Positions 1 to 12,071 of a stretch of 64,000 nt of DNA are shown here, piece after piece. The notes beneath the pieces are model-generated. The model saw only the letters and a list, made by a program, of their open reading frames with translations, was not told the DNA's origin and made no database searches. Source of the stretch: Elephas maximus indicus (lineage: Eukaryota; Chordata; Mammalia; Proboscidea; Elephantidae); NCBI RefSeq assembly GCF_024166365.1, contig NC_064842.1, positions 13,735,001-13,799,000 on the forward strand, in the 5' to 3' direction. Position numbers and translations under genes: made by a program. The number at the start of each line of letters is the position of its first letter. Within the stretch, counting starts at the first letter, position 1.

Positions 1-1124
1 CTGAGTGGTAGGGAGAGGGAGAGACGGTTCAGAAATGGAGAGGAGTTACCCGACCTGAGTCACCAGGAACCCTCAGGCACCATTCCTGGGAGCGACTGCA
101 GTAGGCTGGTAGTAGCTTTCAGCCGTGGCTTCCTCAGGGAGAAACAGCCAGCCACACAACCTACTCACACCTCCAGGACCAGAGAATGGCACTCTTGGAA
201 AAAGCTAAGTACTTGCGTATATTTTACCGCACCCCAAGCCCTCAAGCTGGTTTCAGTGGCTGTCAATTTCCCTGGGCCTGAAATAGGTCCTGCTAAGTGG
301 TCTGAGCCATTCTCCTTGGAGAAGGGATAAATTCACAACTGAGGGAAAAGATAATCTGCCAGCTCCACTAAACTCAGGAGCTCAGGAAAGAAGTGGCTCC
401 CGTCCAGGCATAAATGGTCTATGGACTTTGAATACCTTCCCCCCTGCATGGACCTGTGTGGGCCTATTTCAGGAGAATAGACCCTTGTTGGTAGAGTGCA
501 ACTGTTTCAGTTGTGTGGTGGAGAGGTGGGTGTTTGTTGTGGGACACCAATTTGCCTATTAAACAGGGTCCTCACCCATGCACATCAGGGGCCAAAGGAC
601 TGGTGTCTCCACTCAGGTCACCCAGCCACTCACGACAGGAGTCCAAAGACAACTGGTACCTCCCAATTCTTACAACTGAAAACATTGGGTGCCCATGGTC
701 TGTCTGCAGAACACACCCTCCTGTGCAGTCTACGGCAGAGGGACACACTTTCCTCAGAGACAGTTGGGGAACAAAATTCTCAGACCTCTGCCTTGTTCAG
801 AGCATGACCCCTTGCTGCAACCAGATAACGGTACCTACACCAATCACCCCTGCCCCTCTAAGACTGTAGGACAGAGCCTGTACCACACACTTGATGACCA
901 GCTACCTGGATACCTAAGCTGAATTCATACAAGAAAAGTGAATGGACTTCTAGACTGATATACCTGATAACAGCTCTAGCCATCTGGTGATATGATGTTA
1001 GAGCGTCAAAGGCAAAAATAATAAAGCTAGCTCACTCAAGCAACCCATTTGGGCTTATCAAACCAAAAAAAAGCAAGAAGCCAGGATACAGTAAGCAAAC
1101 ATAAAATAATATTACAACTTACAG

Positions 1125-2130
1125 ATGGTTCAAAGACAACAGTCAATATCAAATCACATAAAGAAACAGACCATGATCGCTTCAATGAGCCCTCAAAACA
1201 ATGAATCAAGGGATCTTATAAATGAAAGTGCCTTCCTGGAATTACCAGATGCAGAATACAAAAGATTAATATACAGAACCCTTCAAGACATCACAAAGGA
1301 GATCAGGCAATACACAGAACAAACCAAGGAACACACAGATAAAGCAGTTGAAGAAATTGAAAAGGTTCTTCAAGAACATAATGAAAAATTTAAAGCTGCA
1401 AGAATCCATAGACAGAGAGCACTCAGAAATTCAGAAGATTAACAATAAAGTTACAGAATTAGACAACTCACTAGAAAGAGGGGCAGAATTGTGGAAGTAG
1501 AATGCAGAATTTGTGAGACTGAAGATAAAACAATTGGCACCAATACATTTGAAGAAAAATGAGATAAAAGAATTTTAAAAAATGAAGAAATCCTAAGAAT
1601 CATGTGGGACTCTATCAAGAGAAATAACCTATGAGTGATTGGAGAACCAAACAGGGAGGAATAACAGAAAATACAGAGAGAATTGTTGAAGATTTATTGG
1701 CAGAAAATGTCCCTAATACCGTGAAAGATGAGAAGATACCTATCCAAGATGCTCATTGAACTCCACATAACGTATATCTTAAAAGAAATTCACCAAGACA
1801 TATTATAATCAAGCTTGCCAAAACCAAAGATAAAGAATTATAAGAGTGGCTAGGGATAAACTAAAAGTCACCTACAAAGGAGAGACAATAAGGACAAGCT
1901 CGGACTATTCAGCAGAAACCATGCAGGCAAGGAGGCAATGGAATGACTTATATAAAGCATTGAAGGAAAAAAATTCCCAGCCAAGAATCATATATTCAGC
2001 AAAACGGTCTCTCAAATATGAAGGCAAAATTAGGATATTTCCAGATAAACAGAAGTTTAGAGAATTTGTAAAAACCAAGCCAAAACTACAAGAAATACTA
2101 AAAGGAGTTCTCTGGTTAGAAAATCAATAA
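1125..2130 (+). pseudogene. L1 ORF1 remnant (RNA-binding chaperone)
   Basis: Two open pieces survive. The first (1125-1442, 105 codons) is rich in Glu, Lys and Gln, as expected of the ORF1p coiled-coil. The second (1846-2130, 94 codons) matches the ORF1p C-terminal domain, with the typical RQWNDLYKALKEKN-like segment and a Lys/Arg-rich end. Between them the frame is broken; the stretch near 1630 still resembles the start of the RNA-recognition domain. In living L1s this protein coats L1 RNA as trimers. Here it cannot be made intact. Confidence 0.75.
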
Positions 2131-2622
2131 TATCAGATACCAACCCAAGACTAGAGCACAGGACAGAACAACCAGATGTCAACCCAGATAGGGAAATCAC
2201 AAAAATAAATCAAGATAAAAAAACACTAAAACAGGGAAACAGCGATGTCATTATGTAAAAGAAGACAACATTAAAACAAGAAAGAGGGACTAAGAGATGT
2301 AGTCATAGATCTTTCAGATGGAGAGGAAGACAAGGCGATATAAAGAAATAAAAGTTAGGTTTAAACTTAGAATAATAGGGGTAAACATTAAGGTAACCAC
2401 AAAGGAGACTAACAATCCTACACATCAAAATAAAATACCAGAAAAAAATAGAGACTCAGCAGAAACAAAATCAACAACGATGAATAAGAGGAAAAGACAA
2501 TATATATACTACTCAGCACAAAAAATTAAGTGGGAAAAAGAAACTGTCAATAACACACTAAAAAAGACATCAAAATGACAGCACTAAACTCATAAAAAAA
2601 AAAAAAACTCATACCTATCCAT

Positions 2623-5600
2623 AATTATGCTGAATGTAAAGGGATTAAATGCACCAATAAAGAGACAGTGGCAGAATGCATAAAAAAAAAAAAACATGAT
2701 CCATCTATATACTACCTACAAGAGACACAACTTGGACTCAGAGACACAAACAAAAACTCAAAGGATGGAAAAAATATATCAAGCAAACAACAATCATAAA
2801 AGAGCAGGAGTGGCAATATTAATTTCTGACAAAATACACTTTAAAGTTAAATCCACCAAAAAGGATAAGGAAGGACACTATATAATGATTAAAGGGACAA
2901 TATACCAGGAGGATATAACCATATTAAATATTTATGTACCCTATGACAGGGCTGCAAGATACATAAAACAAACTCTATCAGCATTGAAAGGTGAGATAGA
3001 GAGCTCCACAATTATAGCAGGAGACTTCAACACACCACTTTTGGTGAAGGACAGGACATTCAGAAAGAAGCTGAATAAAGACACGGAAGATCTAAATGGC
3101 ACAATCAACCAACTTGACCTCATAGACATATACAAAACACTCCACCCAACAGCAGCCAAGAATACTTTCTTTTCCAGTGCACATGGAACATTCTCTAGAA
3201 TAGACCACATATTAGGTCATAAAGCAAGCCTTAGCAGAATCCAAAACACTGAAATAGTACAAAGCATCTTCTCTGACCATAAGGCCATAAAAGTAGAAAT
3301 CAATAACAGAAAAAAGCAGGGAAAAGAAATCAAACACTTGGAAACTGAACGATACTCCACTCAAAAAAGACTGGATTATAGAAGACATTAAGGATGGAAT
3401 AAAGAAATTCATAGAATCCAGTGAGAACGAAAACACTTCCTATCAGAACCTTTGGGACAGAGCAAAAGCAGTGCTCGGAGTTCTATTTATATCAATAAAT
3501 GCACACATACAAAAAGAAGACAGGGCCAAAATCACAGAATTATCCCTACAACTTGAACAAATAGAGAGCAACAAAAGAAACCCTCAGTCACCGGAAGAAA
3601 GCAAATAATCAAAATTAGAGCAGAATTAAATGAAATAGAGAACAAAAAAACAATTGAAAGAGTTAACAAGACCAAAAGCTGGTTCTTTGAAAAATTAACA
3701 AAATTGATAAACCATTAGCCAAACTGACAAAAGAAAAACAGGAGAGGAAGCAAATAACCTGAATAAGACATGAGATGGGCCATATCACAACAGACCCAAC
3801 TGAAATTAAAAGAATCACATCAGATTACTGTGAAAAATTGTACTCTAACAAATATGAAAACCTAGAAGAAATGGATGAATTTCTAGAAACACACTACCTA
3901 CCTAAATAACACAAACAGAGGTAGAACAACGAAATAAACCCATAAAAAAAGAGATTAAAAGATAATTAAAAAACTCTGAACAAAAAAATGCCCTGGCCTA
4001 GACGGCTTCACTGCAGAGTTCTACCAAACTTTTGGAGAAGCGTTAAAACCACTACTACTAAAGGTATTTCAGAGCATAGAAAAAAGCAGAATACTCCCAA
4101 ACTCATTCTATGAAGCCAGCATACCCGATACCAAAATCAGGTAAAGACACCACAAAAAAAGAAAATTACAGACCTATATCCCTCATGAACTTAGATGCAA
4201 AAATCCTCAACAGAAGTCTAGCCAATAGAATTCAACAACATATCAAAAAAAAAAAAAAAATTCACTATTACCAAGTAGGATTCATACCAGGTATTCAGGG
4301 ATGGTTCAACATCAGAAAAACAATTAATGTAATCCATCATATAAATAAGAAAAAAAAGACAAGAACACATAATCTTACCAAATGATGCAGAAAAGGCGTT
4401 TGACAAAGTTCAACACACATTCATGATAAAAACTCTCAGCAAAATAGGAATAGAAGGAAAATCCCTCAACATAATAAAGGGCATTTATACAAAGCCAACA
4501 GCCAGCATCACCCTAAATGGAGAGAGTCTGAGAGCATTCCCCTTGAGATCAGGAACCAGACAAGGATACCCTTTATCACCGCTCTTATTCAACATTGTGT
4601 TTGAGGTCCTAGCCAGAGCAATTAGGCTAGGTAAAGAAATAAGAGGCATCCAGATGGGTAAGGAAGAAGTTAAAGTATCTCTATTTGCAGATGACATGAT
4701 CTTATACACAGAAAACCCTAAAGAATCTTCAAGAAAACTACTGAAACTAATAGAAGAGTTCAGCAGAGCATCAGGATACAAGATAAACATGCAAAAATCA
4801 GTTGGATTCCTCTACACCAACAAAAAGAACATCGAAGAGGAAATCACCAAATCAATACCATTTACAGTAGCCCCCAAGAAGATAAAATACTTAGGAATAA
4901 ATCTTAACAGAGATGTAAAAGACTTATACAAAGAAAACTACAAGACACCACTGCAAGAAACCAAAAAAGACCTACATAAGTGGAAAAAACATACCTTGCT
5001 TATGGATAGGAAGGCTTAACATTGTAAAAACGTCTGTTCTACCAAAAGCGATCTATAGATCCAATGCAATTCTGATCCAAATTCCAACAACATTTTTTAA
5101 TGAGATGGAGAAACAAATCACCAACTTCATATGGAAGGGAAAGAGGCCCCGGGTAAGTAAACCATTACTGAAAAAGAAGAACAAAGTGGGAGGCCTCACT
5201 CTACCTGATTTTAGAACCTATTATACTGCCACAGCAGTCAAAACAGCCTGGTACTGGTATAACAACACATACATAGACCAATGGAACAGAATTGAGAATG
5301 CAGACATAAATCCATCCACATATGAGCAGCTAATATTTGAAAAAGGCCCAAAGTCAGTTAAATAGGGAAAAGGCAGTCTCTTTAACAAATGGTGCTGGAA
5401 TAACTGGACATCCATCTGCAAAAAAATCAAAGAAGACCCATAGCTCACACCATGCACAAAAACTAACTCAAAATGGATTAAGGACCGAAATGTGAAATCT
5501 AAAACAATAAAGATCATGGAAGAAAAAATAGGGACAATGTTAGGAGCCCCAATACATGGCATAAACAGTATACAAAACATTACCAACAATGCAGAAGAGA

Positions 5601-6032
5601 AACTATATAACTGGGAACTCCTAAAAATCAAACTCCTATGCTCATCCAAAGACTACCAAAAGAGTAAAAAGATTACCCATGGACTGGGAAAAAGTTTTTA
5701 GCTCTAACATTTCCTATCAGTGTCTGATCTCTAAAATCTACATGTTACTGAAAAAACTCAACTACAAAAAGACAAATAACCCAATTAATAAATGGGCAAA
5801 GGATATGAACAGGCACTTTACTAAAGAAGACATTCAGGTAGCTAACAGATACATAAGGAAATGTTCACAATCATTAGCCACTAGAGAAATGCAAATCAAA
5901 ACTACAATGAGATTCCATCTCACTCCAACAAGGCTGGCAGTAACCCAAAAAACACAAAATAATAAATGTTGGCGAGGTTGTGGAGAGACTGGAGCACTTA
6001 TACACTGCTGGTGGGAGTGTAAAATGGTATAA
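2623..6032 (+). pseudogene. L1 ORF2 remnant (endonuclease / reverse transcriptase)
   Basis: The order of domains is normal. An APE-type endonuclease piece (2696-3391) shows AGDFNTPL, the RIDHILG segment and the terminal SDH triad motif. The reverse transcriptase piece (4423-5019) has the [14 protein letters not shown] segment and the catalytic FADD box near 4686-4697. A thumb-like piece follows (5105-5365). The C-terminal part (5679-6032) has the CWRGCGE ... HCWWEC zinc-knuckle-like motif. Stops and frame changes separate these blocks, for example near 3391, 4385, 5019 and 5365. In active L1s this enzyme nicks target DNA and copies L1 RNA into it; this copy cannot. Confidence 0.9.
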
Positions 6033-7397
6033 CCACTTTGGAAATCTACTTGGCACTTTCTTAAAAAGCTAGAAATAGAACTACCTTATGATCCAGCAAT
6101 CTCACTCCTTGGAATATATCCTAGAGAAATAAGAGTCTTTATATAAACAGATATATGCATACCCCATATTCACTGCAGCGCTGTTTACAATAGGAAAAGG
6201 ATGGAAGCAACCAAGGTGCCCAACAACAGATGAATGGATAAACCAATTATGGTATATTCACACAATGGAATACTATTCATCAGTAAAGAACAATGATGAA
6301 TTCATGAAACATTTCATAACATGGAGGAATCTGGAAGGCATTATGCTGCATGAAATTAGTCAGTTGCAAAAGGACAAATATTGTATGAGACCAATATTAC
6401 AAGAACTCGAGAAATAACTTAAATAGAGAAGAAAATATTCGTTGATGGTTATGAGAGTGGGGAGGGAGGGAGAGGGGTTTTCACTAAATAGATAGTAGAT
6501 AGGGACTATTTTAGGTGAAGGGTGAGACAACACACAATACAGGAGAGGTCAGTACAAGTGGACTAAACCAAAAGCAAAGAAGTTCCCTGAATAAAACTGA
6601 ATGCTTCAAAGGCTAGCGTATCAGGGGCAGGGGTTTGAGGACCATGGTTTCAGGGGACATTTAAGTCAATTGGCATAATAAAATCTATTAAGAAAACATT
6701 CTGCATCCCACTTTGGAGAGTGGCATCTGGGGTCTTTAAATGCTAGCAAGCAGCCATCTAAGATGCGTCAATTGGTCTTAACCCACCTGGAACAAAGAAG
6801 AGTGAAGAACACCAAAGACACAAGGTAATTATGAGCCCAAGAGACAGAAGGGGTCACATGGATCAGAGACTGCATCAGCCTGAGACCAGAAGAACTACAT
6901 GGTGCCTGGCTACAATTGATGACTGCCCTGACAGGGAACACAACAGAGTACCCCTGAGGGAACAAGAGAGCAGTGGGATGCAGACCCCAAATTCTTGTAA
7001 AAAGACCAGACTTAATGGTCCAACTGAGACTAGAAGGACCCCATACGTCATGGTCCCCAGACCTTCTGTTAGCCCAAGACAGGAACCATTCCCAAGGCCA
7101 ACTCTTCACACAGGGATTGGACTGGACTATGGGATACAAAATGATACTGGTGAAGAGTGAGCTCCTTGGATCAAGTAGACACAGGATACTACGCGGGCAG
7201 CTCCCGTCTGGAGAAGAGATGAGAGGGCAGAGGGGGGCAGAAGCTGGCCGAATGGACATGAAAATAGAGAGTGGAGGGAAGGAGTGAGCTGTCTCATTAG
7301 GGGGAGAACGACTAGGAGTATACAGCAACGTGTATATAAGTTCTTGTATGAGGGACTGACTTGGTTTGTAAACTTTCACTTAAAGCACAATAAAAAA
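6033..7397 (+). other. L1 3' UTR with G-rich tract
   Basis: This non-coding tail of the L1 is repeated almost base for base at 7398-8889 and, in shorter pieces, at 29.8, 40.8, 47.0, 54.5 and 55.3 kb. That marks it as the 3' UTR of the young L1 lineage in this genome. It contains a guanine-rich segment with four G-runs at 6459-6477 and ends in an AATAAA and A-rich tail. Confidence 0.85.
6459..6477 (+). other. Potential G-quadruplex in L1 3' UTR
   Basis: Four runs of three or four guanines are separated by 1- to 3-base loops, which fits the canonical quadruplex pattern. G-rich polypurine tracts are a known feature of mammalian L1 3' UTRs. A matching tract lies at 7786-7807 in the neighbouring L1. 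Folding is inferred. Confidence 0.6.
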
Positions 7398-7785
7398 TTT
7401 TTAAAAAGCTAGCAATAGAACTACCATACGATCAAGTAATCCCACTCCTTGGAATATATCCTAGAGAAATAAGAGCCCTCACCCAAATAGATATATACCC
7501 ACGTTCATTGCAGCACTGTTTACAATAGCAAAAAGATGGAAACAACCAAGATGCCCATCAACAGATGAATGGATAAAAAAATTATGGCATATTCACACAA
7601 TGGAATACTACACAACAATAAAGAACAACGATGAATCCATGAAACACTTCATAACATGAAGGAGTCTGGAAGGCATTATGCCGAGTGAAATTAGTCACAA
7701 AAAGAGAAATATTGTATGAGACCAGTATTATAAGAGCCCAAGAAAAGGTTTAAACACAGAAGAAAACATTCTTTGATGGTTATGA

Positions 7786-7807
7786 GGGTGGGGAGGGAGG
7801 TAGAGGG
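7786..7807 (+). other. Potential G-quadruplex in second L1 3' UTR
   Basis: Four G-runs (7786-7788, 7790-7793, 7795-7797, 7804-7807) lie in the equivalent position to the tract at 6459-6477. One loop is longer (about 6 bases) than in the first copy. Confidence 0.5.
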
Positions 7808-8465
7808 GTATTCACTAATTAGACAGTGGGCAAGAATTATTTTAGGCGAAGGAAGTTCAGCACACAATACAGGGGGAATCAGTACAACCGGACTAAAGCA
7901 AAAGCTATGAAGTTTCCTGAATATAACCAAACAGCTCAAGGGACAGAGTAGCAGGGGCGGGAGTCTGGGGACCATGGTTTCAGGGGACATATAGGTCAAT
8001 TGGCATAACAAGTGTATGAAGAAAACATTCTGCATCCCATTTTGGAGAGCGGCATCTGAGGTCTTAAAAGCTAGCAAGCTGCCATCTAAGATGCATCAAT
8101 TGGTCTCAACCCACATGGAGCAAAGGAGAATGAAGAGCACCAAAGACACAGGAAAATAGGAGCCCAAGAGACAGAAAGGGCCACATAAATCAGAGACTCC
8201 AACAACATAAGACCAGAAGAACTAGAGGTTGCCCAGCTACCACTAATGACTGCCCAGACAGGGAACCAACAGAGAATCCCTGATAGAGGAGGAGAAAAGT
8301 GGGATACAGAACTCAAATTCTGATAAAAAGACCAGTCTTAATGGTCTGACGGAGACTGGTGGGACCCCAGAGGACATGGCCCTTGGACTCTATGTTCGCC
8401 CAAAATTGAAACCATTCCCAAAGCCAACTCTTCAGACACAGATTAGACTGGACTATAAGACATAA

Positions 8466-8638
8466 GGAAGCCCTCGTGGCGTAGTGGTTACGTGCTACGT
8501 CGGCAGTTCAAATCCACCAGGTCCTCCTTGGAAACTCTGTGGGACAGTTCTACTCTGTCCTATAGGGTCACTATGAGTCGGAATCTACAATGAGTCAGAC
8601 TGGATGGCAACGGGTTTGGTTTTTTTTTTTTTTCTGGG
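8466..8638 (+). mobile_element. tRNA-derived SINE (afrotherian type)
   Basis: It has a tRNA-like head (GTGGCGTAGTGG box A-like; GGCAGTTCAAATCC box B-like), a body ending in the GTCACTATGAGTCGGAAT tail, and a T-rich end. A 12-bp target-site duplication (TATAAGACATAA) is present at 8454-8465 and 8639-8650. The head lacks about 20 bases between boxes A and B compared with other copies, which would harm polymerase III transcription. Confidence 0.9.
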
Positions 8639-8904
8639 TATAAGACATAAAATGATACTGATGAGGAGTGTGCTTCTTAGCCCAAGTAGACACATGAGAC
8701 TATGTGGGCAGCTCCTGTCCAGAGGCAAGATGAGAAGGCAGAGGGGGACAGGAGCTGGCTGAATGAACACTCGATACAAGAGTGTGCTGTCACATTATAG
8801 GGAGAGCAACTGGGGTCACATAACAATGTGTGTATAAGTTTTTGTATGAGAAACTGACTTAAATCATAAACTTCAACTTAAAGCACAATGGAAAAAAAGA
8901 AAAA

Positions 8905-10230
8905 AGAAGTTTGCCTGTGTGTGTGCAGTGGGATGGTTTCCTTTGTCTTGTTATTAAATAGGAGGTTTTTAAAAAATATATATTTTGCATACAAATTCTG
9001 TGTTAAATATATTCACTGTGAATATTTTCTCCCAATCTGACTTCCATTTTTATTTTAACAATGTGTTTTGAAGAGTCTAAGTATTTAATTTTGATGAAGT
9101 TTACTTTAGCAACTTTTTCTTTTATAATTTCTGCTTTTTGCATCCTATCTAAGAAATCTTTACCTCAAAGTTACAAAGATTTTCTCTTACCTTTTCTTTT
9201 GATAATTTTATAGTTTTAAATTACTTGCAAAAGCCTAAAATCTATTTGACTTAATTTTTTTGTATGGTGTGAGGTAAGGATTGAGGTTTATTTTTCACAA
9301 ATAAATATCTAATTGTTACAGCACAGATTATTGACAAGTGTATCTTTTCCCCCACGGAATTACTTTGGCCCCTTTGTCGAAATGCGATTGACTACTCTGA
9401 CTCTATCCTGTTCAACTGAACTATGTACTTACATTTACACCTATATCACACTGTTTCGGACTATAGTAATTTTATAATATGTTGAAATTCAGTAGTGTAA
9501 GACCTTTGCTCTTTTTCAAAATTGTTTGGCTATTATAGATCCTTTGCACTTCAAGTTTTTTTAATTATGGTAAATATATAGGTAACAAAACATTTGCCAT
9601 TTCTTAGGTACAGTTCAGTGACATGAGTTATGTTCATCACGTTATTTAACCATCGCCGTTAACCATTCACAAAGTTTCCCATCACCCTAACTAACAGCAG
9701 CTCAGTGTCCTCTAGGCATTGTGCCTTCCTTTCCCCCTCTCTCCTGAGCTTCCTTATATATTTTAGAATCAGTTTAACAGTGCTGTTTGATATCTTAACG
9801 GTACCAACTCTCCCATTCCATAAGCATGGTATATCGCGCCATTTGTTTAGCTCTTCTTTAATTAATCTCAACAATACTGAGTGTTCACTCTACAGGTCTT
9901 GCAAAGATTTTCTTAAATTTGTCGCCAAGTGTTTCGATGCTGATGAAGATGGGTTGATTTTAACTTCAGTTTCCAATGGTCCATTGTTAGAAGCACCATT
10001 GGTTTTTTATATTGACCTTCTATCTGGTGACTTTGCTAAACGAATTCATTATTTCTAGTAGCTTATTTATAGCTTCCTTATTTTTTTATGATTTCTAAGC
10101 AATCATATCATCTACGAATAAAAAGTTTTATTATTTCCTTTCCAATCTGTGTGTTTTTCATTCGTCTCTTGCCTTATTGTGCTGACTAAAATCTCCTATC
10201 TAATGTTGAAGTAAAAACCCTTTTTTTTGG
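8905..10230 (-). mobile_element. Old antisense L1 remnants
   Basis: AT-rich sequence matches the reverse complement of L1 ORF2 in patches (8950-9558, 9740-9870 and 10080-10230). An old L1 3'-end-like block sits near 9560-9720. Everything is heavily mutated; open frames here are chance. Exact breakpoints between the pieces cannot be fixed by eye. Confidence 0.6.
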
Positions 10231-10784
10231 GTTTTTAATGTTGAAGTAAAGACAGTGGGCCTCCACACCTTGCTTTTGTTCACTCAGAAAGGGGTGTCAT
10301 TTCCTTTCTGTCTGGCAGGAAAACCTCTTGTCATCATCCTACTTCCTCCCTATTTTATGGTTTGTTCTATAAACTCTGAGCTCCAATCCAAACAGCCTCC
10401 GGCTCAGGGTATTTAAAGGGAAGCCTCAAAAACAACCATCAAAAGATATCATGGAGGAAAACATCCCATTTACAACAGCAAAAAAAAAAAAAAATCAAGG
10501 AAGCGAGCTTTGCCTATCTGGGGATTTCAGATCAGCAGAACATGTGTGCCAGCTACCCAACCACAACCTCCCACCATGCTTTCTCCCTCCTTCAATGAGT
10601 CACCATCTTCTGGGCACTGCTCTGCTGCAGGCTGGTTGCCCTGGAAGTGGTACAAGCTGAATCTAGGCTTGTCAGCCAGGATCCATTTTCTGGTTTCTTT
10701 CTGTCTGTCCAAGTCTCCAAAGCCCACCTTACACCATGCTATTGGCTATAGGTTCTTAGATTTTCCTACACCTAACAAAGAAAG
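10231..10784. other. No gene recognised; small A-rich L1-like piece
   Basis: A short stretch around 10440-10500 ends in a run of 14 As and resembles L1 coding sequence. The rest (10500-10780) is moderately GC-rich single-copy-looking sequence. I see no splice-flanked coding exon. Confidence 0.4.
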
Positions 10785-10953
10785 GGAAACCCTGGTGGTG
10801 TAGTGGCTAAGTGCTATGGCTGCTAACCCAGAGGTCGGCAGTTCAAATCCGCCAGGTGCTCCTTGAAAACTCTATGGGGTAGTTCTGCTCTGTCCTATAG
10901 GGTCACTATGAGTTAGCATTGACTTGATGGCAATGGGTTCGGTTTTTCTGGTT
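10785..10953 (+). mobile_element. tRNA-derived SINE with perfect TSD
   Basis: This is a complete copy: head with box A and box B (GGCAGTTCAAATCC), middle, RTE-like tail and T-rich terminus. A perfect 12-bp duplication, TAACAAAGAAAG, flanks it (10773-10784 and 10954-10965). Confidence 0.92.
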
Positions 10954-10965
10954 TAACAAAGAAAG

Positions 10966-11382
10966 AAGATAACAAGTGTTACTACAAACTCTTAGCAATT
11001 GCCATGGAGACATTTCCCCTTCAGGCCTGATCGCTCTCCAGATTGTAGAGCTGGGGCTGTTTCTACATAGCTGTTTGTCAATTCTGCCATGTCCCCTTGA
11101 GTTGGTGCTGCTAGAATCACCCCCCTTCTTGGAAGAGGTTACATTCTTTCAGACATTCTCATTAGCCAACATGAAAATGTGGTGTTTTCCTCTCACCCTC
11201 CTGCCCATATCTGGCTGGGAAACTTAGAGCACCCTAAAGTATTCTTTGAAACTCAGTCTTATGTCCTAGCAATCCACTGCTTTAAAAATCAGCAGAGACC
11301 TCAGAGAGCCTTTCTGCACACTGTTTATCTCACAGAGCTAAGGACCTCACTGCAAGATGTTTTAACCCTCTAATTTCAGTCT
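10966..11382. other. Intergenic, nothing recognised
   Basis: This sequence of mixed composition shows no repeat family or coding exon that I can identify. Its last 11 bases (11372-11382) are the left target-site copy of the SINE that follows. Confidence 0.4.
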
Positions 11383-11721
11383 TGTTGTTTTTAGCTGCCA
11401 TTGAGTCGGCCCCCACCTCAAGGCAACCTCTTGCACACCTGAACTAAAAGGCTGCCCTGCACCATCCCCGTGATCGGCTACAGATCAGACCATTGTGACC
11501 CAGAGAGTTTTAAGTGGCTGATTTTCAGAAGGACATCGTCAGGCCTTTCTTCTTAGTCCGTCTTAGCCTGGAAGCTTTGCTGAAACCTGTTCAGCATCAC
11601 AGCAACACATAACCTCCACTGACAGATGGGCGGTGGCTGCACGTGAGGTGCATTGGCCGGGAATCGAACCCCAGTCTCCTGCACGGAAGAAAAGAATCTA
11701 CCACGGAACCACCAATGCCTC
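11383..11721 (-). mobile_element. Composite SINE: tRNA-Gly head fused to RTE-derived body
   Basis: Read on the minus strand it opens with a 70-bp tRNA-Gly-like segment (11719 down to 11650). That segment begins GCATTGGTGGTTCCGTGG and ends with GGTTCGATTCCCGGCCAATG, so the D-loop, T-loop and acceptor halves are all recognisable. The next part matches the 5' region of the RTE LINE at 23.8 kb (GTGTTGCTGTGATGCTG and the following AGACGGACTAAGAAGAAAG block). The far end matches the RTE 3' tail (GAGTCGGC ... CTAACAACAA type). A perfect 11-bp duplication (AATTTCAGTCT) flanks it at 11372-11382 and 11722-11732. It is a SINE, not a tRNA gene. Confidence 0.9.
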
Positions 11722-11732
11722 AATTTCAGTCT

Positions 11733-11896
11733 AGGAATTTTGTAATGAGCTGATAATGCAGACATTTGCCTCACAAAATTTAAATTAAAAGGTTTCTTTC
11801 ATACCAATGTTAAATTTGTTGTAAAATAGAGCGTAAATGAAATTAGTTTCTCTTATACTGAGTTTATGTTTAATTGTGAAATACATCATAATACAA
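11733..11896. other. AT-rich spacer
   Basis: Short AT-rich stretch with no recognised element. Confidence 0.4.
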
Positions 11897-12071
11897 TAAA
11901 AAACCAAGCCTGTTGCCATGGAGTTGATTCTGACTCATAGTGGCCCTATAGCCTTGGCGGCGCAGTGGTCAAGAGCTCAGCTGTTAACCAAAAGGTAAGC
12001 AGTTCAAATCCACCAGCCACTACTTGGAAACCCTATGGGGCAGTTCTACTCTGTCCTATAAGGTCGTTATG
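11897..12071. mobile_element. Two SINE fragments, tail to head in opposite orientations
   Basis: 11897-11950 is the reverse complement of the SINE tail (GTTGCCATGGAGTTGATTC, then the GACTCATAG block). It switches directly at about 11951 to a plus-strand SINE with head and box B (GCAGTTCAAATCC) that stops around 12071, before the usual tail. The junction suggests insertion of one SINE into another followed by truncation or rearrangement. Confidence 0.75.

Larger units (their letters stand above)
1..7397 (+). mobile_element. L1 LINE, near full length but inactivated
   Basis: About 1.1 kb of leader sequence is followed by remnants of ORF1, then ORF2 (endonuclease, reverse transcriptase, C-terminal CCHC region), then a 3' UTR of about 1.4 kb ending in an AATAAA-type A-rich tail near 7388. 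Total length is what a whole mammalian L1 should have. Both reading frames are broken by stops and frameshifts, so the copy is dead. The 5' limit may lie outside the window, so no target-site duplication could be checked. It abuts a second L1 3' part at 7398. Confidence 0.9.
7398..8889 (+). mobile_element. Second L1, end of ORF2 plus 3' UTR
   Basis: The sequence starts at the same point of L1 that is found at about 6064 in the upstream copy (the A-rich GCTAG junction) and runs parallel to it through the 3' UTR to an A-rich tail near 8888. It is interrupted by a SINE at 8466-8638. The second copy has diverged from the first, so this is not an assembly echo. It is either a truncated L1 inserted next door or the downstream half of an older L1 into which the upstream copy jumped. 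Confidence 0.85.

Noticed and set aside
1-10000. 3' exon of FBXO28, the upstream neighbour of DEGS1 in human
   Set aside because: No frame resembles an F-box protein C-terminus; the region is filled by L1 sequence. The neighbour probably lies outside the window.
9705-10058. 117-codon open frame with an acidic DADEDG stretch, considered as a calcium-binding exon
   Set aside because: It lies in antisense L1-like AT-rich DNA, lacks splice sites and shows no EF-hand beyond a chance acidic run.
11650-11719. tRNA-Gly gene
   Set aside because: Though strongly tRNA-like, it is the head of a TSD-flanked SINE with RTE-derived body, and the same arrangement recurs at 46.9 and 63.7 kb. There is no separate terminator.
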